From RGIG8124 sp045130665 (GTDB lineage Bacteria; Bacillota; Clostridia; Christensenellales; CAG-917), in assembly GCA_045130665.1 (NCBI GenBank), contig JBGUQC010000004.1, forward strand, positions 186,001-250,000: 64,000 bases of DNA, given 5' to 3'. The position numbers were made by a program, and so were the translations under genes. Position 1 is the stretch's first letter, and every line of letters starts with the position of its first letter. The notes under the pieces were generated by a model. It saw nothing but the letters and a program-made list of their open reading frames with translations, was not told where the DNA came from and made no database searches. Shown here piece by piece: positions 1 through 9,345 of the stretch.

Positions 1-343
1 TTTCCTTGGATACTAGTGTTTCTTCAAAAACCGGGATTAATATTTTTATACCTTTTTCACCCTCATTTACTTGCCTATTTAAAAAATGCCAACTATCTAA
101 GGATCTAACCATTGTTGCCTCAGGCATTTGTAGTTTTACTAGCATTACATTTCTTAAAGATAAATTGGAAAACTTGGATACTTCATCTAATACGTTTTGA
201 TATTCCTTATTTAACATCATGGACATGTATCTATCATCCGCAATCTTTATAGCCTCGTTAACATCCTTAAAACTTACTCTTGTCTCCTTCTCTTTTTGCT
301 CTTTATTCTCTACTTCTTTTTCTATTGTTAATGTATCTGTCAT
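1..343 (-). CDS. ArdC/LtrC-like antirestriction protein, N-terminal part (runs off window)
   Basis: This open frame starts at an ATG that overlaps the VirB4 stop in an ATGA arrangement and continues past the window's left edge, so only about 114 residues are seen. After a charged leader, residues about 45-110 carry the pattern of the ArdC N-terminal domain: SLRNVMLVKLQ, then a W in SLDSWHFLNRQV and the NEGEKGIKILIP motif. ArdC-family proteins of conjugative elements bind single-stranded DNA and some protect incoming DNA from restriction. The family call rests on motif memory. Its place directly after VirB4 fits an element gene. The C-terminal metallopeptidase-like half, if present, lies outside the window. 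Confidence 0.72.
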   Translation of the reverse strand, partial: MTDTLTIEKEVENKEQKEKETRVSFKDVNEAIKIADDRYMSMMLNKEYQNVLDEVSKFSNLSLRNVMLVKLQMPEATMVRSLDSWHFLNRQVNEGEKGIKILIPVFEETLVSKE

Positions 344-2787
344 GATAAATCGCTAATATTTTTAATCTCCTTTAAAGTATTTACTTTAATGCATATTCTT
401 TCTTTGTTAGAAAGTATCATGAGTGCTTCACCTCTACCTTCATAGGTTAAAAGGTTTCTCTCAATCTCTGAAAACCCACCTGCATTCTCATATAGTTTTA
501 GGACATCTGTTATATCCTGCGGAGATAATGAGAATAATACGGAGTATTGGGATGCGTTAATAACTGCACTAGTCTTCTTTATAATTTCTTGGGATCCCGT
601 AAAGTCTTTTATATTCTGTGTTATTACTATCTGCATCCCGTTATACTTTCTTATTCTCTTTGCAAGTTGGTACATAAAGTCCAATGCCGCACTATATACC
701 CCATCTACAAACATATGTGCCTCGTCTATAACCACAATTACCTTGCTCTTTTGAGTTGTATTTAATGCAAGTTGTCCCATGACATAGTGCAAAACTATTA
801 ACATTTCTGCGTTGGTAATCTCGTGGTTTCTATCTAATAACAATTTAGAAAAGTCTATATCCAGCACCTTCACCTTGGTGTTTATATTTGTCTCCCCATT
901 CCACAGTTTTCCTGCAAGTCCATTTAACATTGCGGACATATGGGTTAAAAGGGTTTTTAATATCCCAATTTGGTTAATATCTTTTTCTTCATTTAATCTG
1001 TTATTTATTCTTTTGAATAAATCTTGAAACGATGGTGTATCCTTCATATCCTTATACATCTTTGCCGTTTCATCATTAAGGATATTAAGTGCATCTTGAG
1101 ATAATCCTATGAACACTGTCTTATACATTTCATCTAGAAATCTAAGGTGGTGTGTTATATCTTCGTCTTGAATTGTTTCAAATGGGTTAATTCTGCCGTT
1201 ATCTCCATAGGATGTGTCTATAATCTCACCCCCTAAGTTTTTGGTAATGGTCTTATATTCCCCTTCTGGATCTAAAATAAAGATTTTTGTATCTAGGGAT
1301 GCAAAATTAGTTATTAAAGATTTTGAAAAGTAACTCTTACCAGCACCAGACTTGCCTAATATAACCATATTTGAATTCAGGTGGTTTTCATCCAAAATAA
1401 AAAAGTCTTTGTATATCTTATCTCCTATCTCTATACCTTTTGGATCTTGAATTAGGTTATTATCTGAGGGATAGCTTGCTCCTGCAACTGAACAAGGCAT
1501 TATACGTCTATTCTCCTTTCCCTCTATATTTCCTAACAGGTTAATAAGGTAATTATCTTTAACCTTTGCTATATTTTCTTGGAATACAAAGCCATCTTTA
1601 TTTAGGTATCTTTTTATTGCTTTGCTACTTTTTGTGTCTACAAACACATATATATTGGTGCTAATAGCACCATCTAACCCTTGAGAAAGGGATGAGAGCA
1701 TATTCTCCAGGGTTTCTTTTTGGTTTTCTCTTTGCACCACTTTGGATGCCTTTTCTGAATAGGTATCTGAGTTTAATGTTAAAAGTGTTGAATCTATCTT
1801 CTTTAATACATCTTGTACATCTGCCTTTTTAAAGGATAATATAACCTTACTATTCTCAATATCCATGATATCTCTACACCATCCATCTTGAACCTCAATT
1901 GGATATTCTTTAATATTAAGGATTGTTCTTTCTTTCTCGCCTACCTTATAAGACCTTAAATTAAAGCGTATAGTATCTCCTAACATATCTTCGTTATATA
2001 AAGAAACAAATTCTTCTAAGCTCTCTTTATTTAATATTTCTCCCCTAACACCAGTATCTAAAAAGGAATCTAAGGTAAAGGTTGCTAAATCTAAAACACT
2101 CTCTTTTGTACTAGATGTTAACAAGATATAAAAAGACTTAGTCTTTTCTCCCCTTTCTTGTGTATTAATTAGTTCATTAAATCTTGCCTCAATTACATCT
2201 AATCTTGAATTTAGTTCTGTCTCTGTTATGGATCCATTATCTTTTGCGTTGAATAAACCGTTTACTCTTTCTTTTTCTGCCTGCATATTAGATTTTAAAT
2301 CTATATATGTTTCTAGCTTTATAATCTTTAATTCATCTAATGCATCTAGCCTATTTAATACTCTTGCTAAAGATACAGAAAACATTTCCATATCCATTTC
2401 TCCCTTAAGGCTTAAATATGGCGGATTAATGTGTAATACTAATGAAAAAGATCCATCTAGGTTTTGGATATAATTATCCTTTATCTCATATGTTTTAAAG
2501 GAAGATATATTTGCTCTTTTAGATATGGATGTATATCTTTTTAAAGATATAAGGTGCTTTAGACAGTACAAAACAAACATATACATCCTTTCTCCATGAA
2601 TGGTTATATACATAGGCGCAAAGATGCTAAGCACTAAAAGCGCTAGATACAGCTTTATGCTTAAATTCGAGGATAATATTAAGGCGAGTGCAAAAACGCC
2701 TATTAGGGCGAAAATAACGTCTTTAACGGTTATTCCTTTGTATATGTATATCTTTGTGTTTATATCTTTAGGTATTATGTATGTCAT
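340..2787 (-). CDS. Conjugation ATPase, PrgI domain fused to VirB4/TraE
   Basis: An 815-residue conjugation motor. The first 90 residues resemble a PrgI-type module with two membrane segments (about residues 22-60), followed by the VirB4 domain. Walker A is GKSGAGKS near residue 477 and Walker B is VIVVIDEAH near residue 684. VirB4 ATPases power assembly of the type IV secretion channel at the inner face of the membrane. The start is preceded by AGAGAGG and overlaps the end of the VirB6-like gene by 20 bp, so the two are translationally linked. PrgI is often a separate gene in Tn1549-like elements; here it is fused. The family call is firm; the exact element type is inferred. Confidence 0.93.
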   Translation of the reverse strand: MTYIIPKDINTKIYIYKGITVKDVIFALIGVFALALILSSNLSIKLYLALLVLSIFAPMYITIHGERMYMFVLYCLKHLISLKRYTSISKRANISSFKTYEIKDNYIQNLDGSFSLVLHINPPYLSLKGEMDMEMFSVSLARVLNRLDALDELKIIKLETYIDLKSNMQAEKERVNGLFNAKDNGSITETELNSRLDVIEARFNELINTQERGEKTKSFYILLTSSTKESVLDLATFTLDSFLDTGVRGEILNKESLEEFVSLYNEDMLGDTIRFNLRSYKVGEKERTILNIKEYPIEVQDGWCRDIMDIENSKVILSFKKADVQDVLKKIDSTLLTLNSDTYSEKASKVVQRENQKETLENMLSSLSQGLDGAISTNIYVFVDTKSSKAIKRYLNKDGFVFQENIAKVKDNYLINLLGNIEGKENRRIMPCSVAGASYPSDNNLIQDPKGIEIGDKIYKDFFILDENHLNSNMVILGKSGAGKSYFSKSLITNFASLDTKIFILDPEGEYKTITKNLGGEIIDTSYGDNGRINPFETIQDEDITHHLRFLDEMYKTVFIGLSQDALNILNDETAKMYKDMKDTPSFQDLFKRINNRLNEEKDINQIGILKTLLTHMSAMLNGLAGKLWNGETNINTKVKVLDIDFSKLLLDRNHEITNAEMLIVLHYVMGQLALNTTQKSKVIVVIDEAHMFVDGVYSAALDFMYQLAKRIRKYNGMQIVITQNIKDFTGSQEIIKKTSAVINASQYSVLFSLSPQDITDVLKLYENAGGFSEIERNLLTYEGRGEALMILSNKERICIKVNTLKEIKNISDLS

Positions 2788-4063
2788 GGTTACCTCTCTT
2801 TTTCATGGATCCTATAATCCCTCTCTCCATTAGGTTTATAATCCCTTCTCTTGTCTTTTGGGCAAATTCATATCTCTTGCCTTGTTTCAATCCTTCCTCT
2901 CTCTCTTTCTTTAATCTTGTATTCTTGTTTTTAAGTGAGTTAACAAACACTCCAGACAATCCTTGGGATTTAAGTCTATAAGACAAATTCTTTCCACCTA
3001 ATACGCTTGCGCCTATACTAAATGCTCTCTTTCCTACATGCGCTAAAGTTATTGCATACCCTGCAAAAGCACCTATGTGTTCTCTTAAATTAGAATTCTG
3101 TACACCTTCTGAGTTCATCATGCGAATAACCATCTTGTCTCCCTCAGATATTAACATGCCTCCGGCTATATAAAATAAGATAACAATTAAGCCGTTAAAT
3201 ATAGAGTTATTAACAAAGTTAATACTGCATATAATTGGAAGAATATAAAAGGTTATATTTGCAATGAAGATAATGCTAAATGCACTAAGTGTTTTAGATA
3301 TAACAAGACCACGCCAAACATTAAAGCGGAAGCCGTCATCTAAAGGATATGTAGATCCAACTATAGGTGCAAAGAGATATAAGAAGGTGGTATCAAAGAT
3401 ACGGCGTATTACATTTAGCACTCCTCGAACTAGGAATATAACGAGTATAAGCGGGCCAAAGATTCCAATTAGCAGGTTCATTTTAGAAAAGTTGAAGTAT
3501 TGTCCTACTACATCCACATCTGTATATGAAAGCGTGCCGGATAAAAACATCTTCTCTATAATTTCTCTGTTTTCTCCCCCTTTCCAGGCATTTTCACTTA
3601 CACATATAAGCATTCTTGCGCCAATCTTCATAGAAGATAAATCCCTGCCTACTGCAATCCCTACAATCTCTAACAAAGCTGAGATAATAGAGCTTGCAAA
3701 GTATATGAATGCAAAAAGCAAAACTGGGACAAGTAATATTTGTATAAACCCTTTAATAGTGCTAGTAAGAATCTGGCCTTTAGACTTTGGTTTTTCTATA
3801 AACCCTGCATTATTCTTCAAGGTGGAGATAGCTGTGAAGACAAAGAGTAAGATGAATCCTATTAAGGATATTCCCAAGAATGAATACCAAACTGCATTCT
3901 GTTTTAATATAAATATTAAAATATCTTGTTTCTCACCATTTATATCTAGCTTATCTATCCCTCCTACCTTAAAGAATATGTTTTGTATGAAGTCTATAAT
4001 CTCGCAAATACCCATCTGGATTGTATATAGGAGCTTATAAAACCAATCAAAGAATTCTCCCAT
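2768..4063 (-). CDS. VirB6/TrbL-like conjugation membrane protein
   Basis: A 431-residue polytopic protein with about six hydrophobic segments between residues 40 and 310, then a basic cytoplasmic tail rich in Lys and Arg. Position (pilin, this gene, VirB4) and topology match the VirB6/TrbL/CD0411-type channel component of Gram-positive type IV secretion. It starts within a few bases of the pilin stop and overlaps the VirB4 start. No catalytic motif is expected. The assignment relies on topology and gene order more than on sequence motifs. Confidence 0.8.
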   Translation of the reverse strand: MGEFFDWFYKLLYTIQMGICEIIDFIQNIFFKVGGIDKLDINGEKQDILIFILKQNAVWYSFLGISLIGFILLFVFTAISTLKNNAGFIEKPKSKGQILTSTIKGFIQILLVPVLLFAFIYFASSIISALLEIVGIAVGRDLSSMKIGARMLICVSENAWKGGENREIIEKMFLSGTLSYTDVDVVGQYFNFSKMNLLIGIFGPLILVIFLVRGVLNVIRRIFDTTFLYLFAPIVGSTYPLDDGFRFNVWRGLVISKTLSAFSIIFIANITFYILPIICSINFVNNSIFNGLIVILFYIAGGMLISEGDKMVIRMMNSEGVQNSNLREHIGAFAGYAITLAHVGKRAFSIGASVLGGKNLSYRLKSQGLSGVFVNSLKNKNTRLKKEREEGLKQGKRYEFAQKTREGIINLMERGIIGSMKKRGNHDIHNT

Positions 4064-4333
4064 TTATGTTTGAGACTCCACCCATCTTTGCAAAATCGGC
4101 ATTGTAACCTTTAGTGCAACAATTAGAATGAATATGGTTAAGAATCCTATAATAGCGCCTATTAAAGATTTCTTTGCTCCTTCTCTTTCTTGAGGTGTAT
4201 CTGCTTTAGCATACTTTACGCCTAGAAATACGCAGTATATTGTTCCTACGGATCCAACTATTGCAATAATTGGCCAAAGCAAGGCATTTATTACATCCAG
4301 CACAGGATTAACGGCTGGGTTAAAATCTATCAT
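4064..4333 (-). CDS. VirB2-like pilin-type conjugation protein
   Basis: An 89-residue protein with two membrane segments (about residues 12-35 and 55-75) separated by a short polar loop containing AKADTPQEREGAKK. This two-helix layout and loop match the VirB2/TrbC-like 'Mbov_0395 / Maff2' pilin-like proteins of Gram-positive conjugative elements. The start has a strong GGAGGAG site five bases upstream. It lies immediately before the VirB6-like gene, as usual in such operons. It probably forms the small membrane subunit of the transfer channel. Confidence 0.82.
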   Translation of the reverse strand: MIDFNPAVNPVLDVINALLWPIIAIVGSVGTIYCVFLGVKYAKADTPQEREGAKKSLIGAIIGFLTIFILIVALKVTMPILQRWVESQT

Positions 4334-4344
4334 CTTTCTCCTCC

Positions 4345-7300
4345 TTAATCTAACTCGATTTCTTCTTCCTCTTTCTCTTGAGGCTGAGTTATCTCTTTTT
4401 CTTCTGTTTTCTTCTTCTTTCCTATCTTTTTAAATCTGTACATAACAAACAATATAGCTCCAGCAACAACTACTAAACATGAAAGTACAATTAAAGCTAT
4501 GGATGCACCATTTAAGGAATAGACTATATCAAAGGTTATTGTTGTAGTATTTCCAACTGAGTCTACGAATATAAATTCGTATGAGCCAAGTTCTTCTAAA
4601 CTTTCGCCTATAGCGTATTTAAATTCTTCTCCATTTCTCTTTGCAGTAATGGTGCAATCCTCAGATACGGCTATAACCTTAACTTTTCCCTTGGTTTGGC
4701 CTCCATTAGTAACGCCTTCTAAGGTAACCTCAGGTGGTGTTGTGTCTATTACTATGTTGAATGTGTAATATACCTCTCCATCCCAAATGGTTATGGAATA
4801 GTTGCCATCTTGCGTAAGGTTTAAAGTATCTCCGCTATCAATTGGTTCTCCAGATTTTAAAATCTTGTCTATGGTTACACCATCTTTTGGTGTGTAATTG
4901 AAAGACTTTTGGGTATGTTTAATAATCCTGAAGGATAATGTTTCCACATTTCCGTTAGAATCTCTAACTGTTAGGGAGTATTCTCCTTCCTCTTTTATGC
5001 TATCTTCTGGCGCATAAGCCATTAAGGCACCGTTATATATAACTTCTACTTCTACATCTTCATTAGAGTGTAATATTACATCTGAATTAGATATTGCCCC
5101 GTTAAGAACATTAATTGTGAAGTCTACCTTTGTGTCTATCTTGAAACCAAATTGTGTATTATTACCTGCCTCGTCCTCAACAACGATGTAATAATCTCCA
5201 TCCTCAGTAAATGTTGTACCTGAATCTATTAATGTTATTTCATCTCCTATAACTATCCAGCCCTTTCCTTCATTCCAACTAACCGTTACAGGACTATTTG
5301 TTACTCCATCTTGTGTAACACCTTCTATTTCAATTACTGGATCTGTCTTGTCTATAACGAATTCAAAGACAATCTCGTTATTATCCATATCTTCTATGTG
5401 AATAAGGTAACTTCCTTCATCTTCTATTCTTTCTCTAGAGATTAAATCCTTAATATACACATTGTTTTTGTATAATTTGCAAGTAACTGTATCTGCATAT
5501 TGTACATTAACTGAAGTGTTGGTATATCCACCATTTTCAACGCCATATAAATAGGCTTGAGGCTGTGGTTGTATATAACTATATTCTATTGTTACAGCAC
5601 CCGTTCCAGATCTAAATTTATCCTCAACAACAATTTTGTAATTACCAGATTTTGCGAAAGAAAAATTGACTTTATCTGCACTAATTAAGGTTTTAAAGTC
5701 GTCTTGTGTTAATAACTCGTCATCCTTATAGATAAATATATTGCTTATCTTACCCTCTAAGTCTGGACTTTTAACTATGCTTACATCTAGTCTCTTTCTT
5801 GTAGTGTTTTCATTGACATTAATAACTGCTGGATTATTAGAAACATATATGGTTTTACTCTCTCCAATGAAGCATCTGTTAATACCATAGACATCATATT
5901 TGCCGTTAGTTAATAAGAATTTGTCATGAACGGATACTATGCTCTTTACATTATCCTTTATAACTATAAGAACTGAGTCTGCATCCACATGATCTAGAAG
6001 TGTTAAGTATATATTCCCTGTAAGGTAGTATGTATCTCTTGAAACAGATAAGTATTGGTTGTCATTAACAGAGTACCCTATCTCTGGTGCTTCACTTGAT
6101 ATTACAAAAGTGCAATTAAATGTGTTAGTATATCCATCTATTACCTGTACCTCGTGTGTTCCAGGTGTTGTATATGTACTTTCCTCGTATAATTCCCCGT
6201 CTATATAGAATATTCCTGTATTTAGGCGTATCTCACTTGCCATTACTGTACCTGAGGATGCAAATGAGAAAAGATTCTCTCCATCATATGGTGTTGCTAA
6301 TTCCCCTTCCCAGTACCATAGCTCCTCTATTTCCTTACTTGCATAGTATTGCATTACCTCTAGCACTCTAGATTGTGTAAAGTACGCCACATAAGTATTT
6401 GGATTATCTGCACTCTTATATAAATAGTATGTTCCTGCTTTTGCATTAATACTATCTACATAATCCATCTGGATTCCTTCATCCCAATCTGGGCCAATCC
6501 ATGTATGAGTCTCTAAAAAACTGCATTCTAATGCGGTTTTATACTCTAAAGCATGTGCATATGTCTCAAAAGAATACCTGTTATTATCTAGATCTGTGGT
6601 CTCATATCTAAGCTTATTAACAGTGTCTGTGAGGATGTTCTTCTTTGTGCTTTGGAAGTTATAATATCCTTCATTTCCACAAACATCTCTGAAATATACC
6701 TGATACAACCCGTTATATACCGTGTAAATGGTATTTCCCTTCACATAGTCTATACCGTTAACTGTAACGAGTTCTAAAGGTGCATCTCCTTCAATATCTT
6801 CCCAAGTAATATATACATCTCCAGTAGTTACATTATTTTCCACATTATGGATTACAGGCTTCTGCACTGTTCTGTCTATATAATACACACACTCCGTTAT
6901 ATTCCCTGCATTATCCTCAACTGCAACTATATATCTTCCCTCTAAAGTGAGAACAGTTCCAAAGGTGTACATCATTGGTTCGTCTTCATATGAACTTCTA
7001 ATTGTTGCACCTTTGCAGTTATATGTATCCGAAGCCCTAATGTAAATGCTTTCAGAGGCCGTGTATTTAGTAACTAAGGAATAAACATTAGATGTAATGC
7101 AATATACGTTAGGTGGCGTTGTATCTAATATGAGATATGTATCATAAGACCAGTTGCCAGCTTCATCCTTTACTTTGAAAGATACCCTACCATCTCTGAA
7201 ATTAAGCCCACAAAAGGATGTAAAGGCGGTATAGTTGTAATCATCTAAGGAATAATAAATGCCTTCAATAGAGGTGTAATCATCTGTTGCATCATAGGAT

Positions 7301-9204
7301 AACTTACTTATATCGTTTATTAAACTTCCCTTAGATATAGAATTGCCTTTGTAATATAGGTTGAATGTAGGCTTTGTAGTATCTAGATAATATGAAATAA
7401 CATCTGTTGTATTTCCAGCCTCGTCCATTGCATACCAATAATGCCATCCGTTATGACTCTCCCAGTATCCTGTAACGAGGTAATAATCTCCGTCTCCAGA
7501 CTTGGTATATACGTAATAATTAGAAAGATCTTCAATTACATCATAGTTCCAGACATTTGTATTAACTATGCTCCCATTCTCCACTAGGCCGTAGTCATTG
7601 TAGATATTTAATTCAGGTGCTGTTTTATCTATATACGCTGTTATATATTCTCGTGTATTGCCTAAAGAATCTTTGAATTTGAAGTAATATTGTCCTTCAA
7701 TGCTAAAGATGGTTGAAGATGTAAAGGATATAAAATCCCCCTCATCTGGATAGTATTGGTTATACATATCCTTGTCTGTATAAAGGTAATATCCCATGTA
7801 AGCAACATTTGAATAATTATCCTCACAAGAAACAGTAAATGTACCATTGGTGTATCCGCCATTAGACATTGTCTTTCCGGATGAGCAATTAAATGTATAT
7901 GTAGGTGCTGTGTAGTCTACCAAAACATTTCTAATCTCTCTTTCATTTCCAGCAATATCTCTAACATAGACATTGTATATTCCTTCAGTTTGCACCTTAA
8001 TGCCTGAGACTGTCATGTCTTGTCTTGCACCATTTAATGTATAGTATGCTTCAGCAATTCCAGAACCCATATCTGAAAAGGATATCTCTGCGTTTTTCTC
8101 TTTAATTGAGCTATTGCTAGGATATTCTGTTGCGCCTATGGATATCCTTAATGTTGGAGGCGTTGGATCTATAATAAGACTATACTCTATAGATTCATTA
8201 CCAGCATTATCTGTAACCTTAAAATTATATGTACCATATAAGCCTGTAAGGATGTTATTTGGGTTAAATTGTGTCCATGATGTTTCAGCATAATACTTGT
8301 AAAAACACGAATTTATTCCAGATAAAGTGTCTGTTGGTACTACATAAAAGTCCGAATTATATGCGTTTTCCACAACATTAACTTTGTTATTATCCTTGAA
8401 AACAAGCGTTGGTTTTGTGGTGTCTAAGACAATACTAGCTTGGGTTACATTACCCACATTATCCTCAGCTTTAAAGGAATAATTACCTTGCTCTGTAATG
8501 AAACTTCCGTTAAGATAACTTGTCCAAGAATCATTGTCTTTTTTGTACTGAATGCTCTTTAAATTACTCTCTCCTTCAATGGTGTATTTAAATGCTTTAT
8601 TAGTATACCCAGACAATGTATTCCCATCTTGGTCTAAGAATGTTCCTTGTGGGGATGAGTTGTCTACATTGAAGTTAAATGTGTATGTGTATCTATATAA
8701 TACGGATGCTGAATAATAATTGAACTTGTATATGAAATTGTATGCTCCATCTGGAAGTGCTTGAGATAATAATACCTTGCTTGCAGATCCAGATAAGGAA
8801 TCGTTTCTGTATATAGTTCCGTCTTTGTATAACTCAAAGGATACATGCGAAGAAATTGTCCCTGAAACCTTTACATATATGTTAACTAAAGCCCAGTTAA
8901 TATAATCTCCCTTATTCATTGTTGCAGTGCCGTCTTGGTATTCTGCAAACATCCTTACATCTAGTAATTCTGTGCCTGCATATTTACATGGGCCTGTACC
9001 ACTGTTTTCTCCGTTATATCCATTTGAAGACCATGTGTATGTCCAGTCTCCGTTTGTGTAATAAAGTGTTGATGTGCTCTCGTTTGCGGCGTATGCTATC
9101 TCACCAGCTTCTTCTTGGAAGAAACAGCCAAGTGCCGTGACTATTATGAGTGCTATTAATATAATTAATAACCCTACATGTGTCTTACTAACTTTATTTA
9201 TCAT
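4345..9204 (-). CDS. Giant cell-surface protein with Ig-like repeats, in the conjugation operon
   Basis: A 1619-residue protein. An N-terminal hydrophobic segment (about residues 9-30) is followed by an AYA signal-peptidase site near residue 40. The body consists of many repeats of about 60-90 residues, with D-N-A-G-N and D-T-T-P-P-type signatures typical of bacterial Ig-like surface modules. Near residue 1565 a membrane helix precedes a KKKK stop-transfer and an acidic tail, so it is anchored by a C-terminal helix, not by LPXTG. A surface adhesin promoting donor-recipient contact is inferred from its position between VirD4 and the pilin. The nearest AGGAGG lies about 15 bases before the ATG, farther than usual, so the start is slightly uncertain. 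Confidence 0.85.
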   Translation of the reverse strand: MINKVSKTHVGLLIILIALIIVTALGCFFQEEAGEIAYAANESTSTLYYTNGDWTYTWSSNGYNGENSGTGPCKYAGTELLDVRMFAEYQDGTATMNKGDYINWALVNIYVKVSGTISSHVSFELYKDGTIYRNDSLSGSASKVLLSQALPDGAYNFIYKFNYYSASVLYRYTYTFNFNVDNSSPQGTFLDQDGNTLSGYTNKAFKYTIEGESNLKSIQYKKDNDSWTSYLNGSFITEQGNYSFKAEDNVGNVTQASIVLDTTKPTLVFKDNNKVNVVENAYNSDFYVVPTDTLSGINSCFYKYYAETSWTQFNPNNILTGLYGTYNFKVTDNAGNESIEYSLIIDPTPPTLRISIGATEYPSNSSIKEKNAEISFSDMGSGIAEAYYTLNGARQDMTVSGIKVQTEGIYNVYVRDIAGNEREIRNVLVDYTAPTYTFNCSSGKTMSNGGYTNGTFTVSCEDNYSNVAYMGYYLYTDKDMYNQYYPDEGDFISFTSSTIFSIEGQYYFKFKDSLGNTREYITAYIDKTAPELNIYNDYGLVENGSIVNTNVWNYDVIEDLSNYYVYTKSGDGDYYLVTGYWESHNGWHYWYAMDEAGNTTDVISYYLDTTKPTFNLYYKGNSISKGSLINDISKLSYDATDDYTSIEGIYYSLDDYNYTAFTSFCGLNFRDGRVSFKVKDEAGNWSYDTYLILDTTPPNVYCITSNVYSLVTKYTASESIYIRASDTYNCKGATIRSSYEDEPMMYTFGTVLTLEGRYIVAVEDNAGNITECVYYIDRTVQKPVIHNVENNVTTGDVYITWEDIEGDAPLELVTVNGIDYVKGNTIYTVYNGLYQVYFRDVCGNEGYYNFQSTKKNILTDTVNKLRYETTDLDNNRYSFETYAHALEYKTALECSFLETHTWIGPDWDEGIQMDYVDSINAKAGTYYLYKSADNPNTYVAYFTQSRVLEVMQYYASKEIEELWYWEGELATPYDGENLFSFASSGTVMASEIRLNTGIFYIDGELYEESTYTTPGTHEVQVIDGYTNTFNCTFVISSEAPEIGYSVNDNQYLSVSRDTYYLTGNIYLTLLDHVDADSVLIVIKDNVKSIVSVHDKFLLTNGKYDVYGINRCFIGESKTIYVSNNPAVINVNENTTRKRLDVSIVKSPDLEGKISNIFIYKDDELLTQDDFKTLISADKVNFSFAKSGNYKIVVEDKFRSGTGAVTIEYSYIQPQPQAYLYGVENGGYTNTSVNVQYADTVTCKLYKNNVYIKDLISRERIEDEGSYLIHIEDMDNNEIVFEFVIDKTDPVIEIEGVTQDGVTNSPVTVSWNEGKGWIVIGDEITLIDSGTTFTEDGDYYIVVEDEAGNNTQFGFKIDTKVDFTINVLNGAISNSDVILHSNEDVEVEVIYNGALMAYAPEDSIKEEGEYSLTVRDSNGNVETLSFRIIKHTQKSFNYTPKDGVTIDKILKSGEPIDSGDTLNLTQDGNYSITIWDGEVYYTFNIVIDTTPPEVTLEGVTNGGQTKGKVKVIAVSEDCTITAKRNGEEFKYAIGESLEELGSYEFIFVDSVGNTTTITFDIVYSLNGASIALIVLSCLVVVAGAILFVMYRFKKIGKKKKTEEKEITQPQEKEEEEIELD

Positions 9205-9264
9205 TAACTCTATATAATTTCCTCCTTAATTAATAATTATCTTTTGTGTTGATTGTTAATTTTA

Positions 9265-9293
9265 TTGACTTTTTTGTTGTTTTACGTTATACT
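9265..9293 (+). promoter_or_regulatory. Promoter of the ATPase/DUF4143 gene
   Basis: A -35 TTGACT and a -10 TATACT are separated by 17 bases, close to the vegetative sigma consensus. Transcription would begin around 9300, inside the left 42-bp palindrome, and the ATG follows at 9346. The palindrome is therefore well placed to act as an operator or a 5' stem-loop. Confidence 0.75.
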
Positions 9294-9333
9294 TTTTAAA
9301 AATAAGTCTGCTAGTTGACTAAATTTTAAAAAG
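9292..9333. repeat. 42-bp palindromic repeat, left copy
   Basis: This copy matches the right copy at 10628-10669 in 40 of 42 positions, in direct orientation. Each copy is itself a near-palindrome with a core of the form AGTC-N8-GACT and outer arms CTTTTTAAAA / TTTTAAAAAG. The copies flank exactly one gene, the plus-strand ATPase. This copy begins at the -10 of that gene's promoter. Confidence 0.9.
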
Positions 9334-9345
9334 AGGATACTAAAC

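Noticed and set aside
3264..4040. 258-codon plus-strand frame
   Set aside because: It lies wholly antisense to the VirB6-like gene, has no ribosome site, and its residue make-up is that of a reversed membrane protein.
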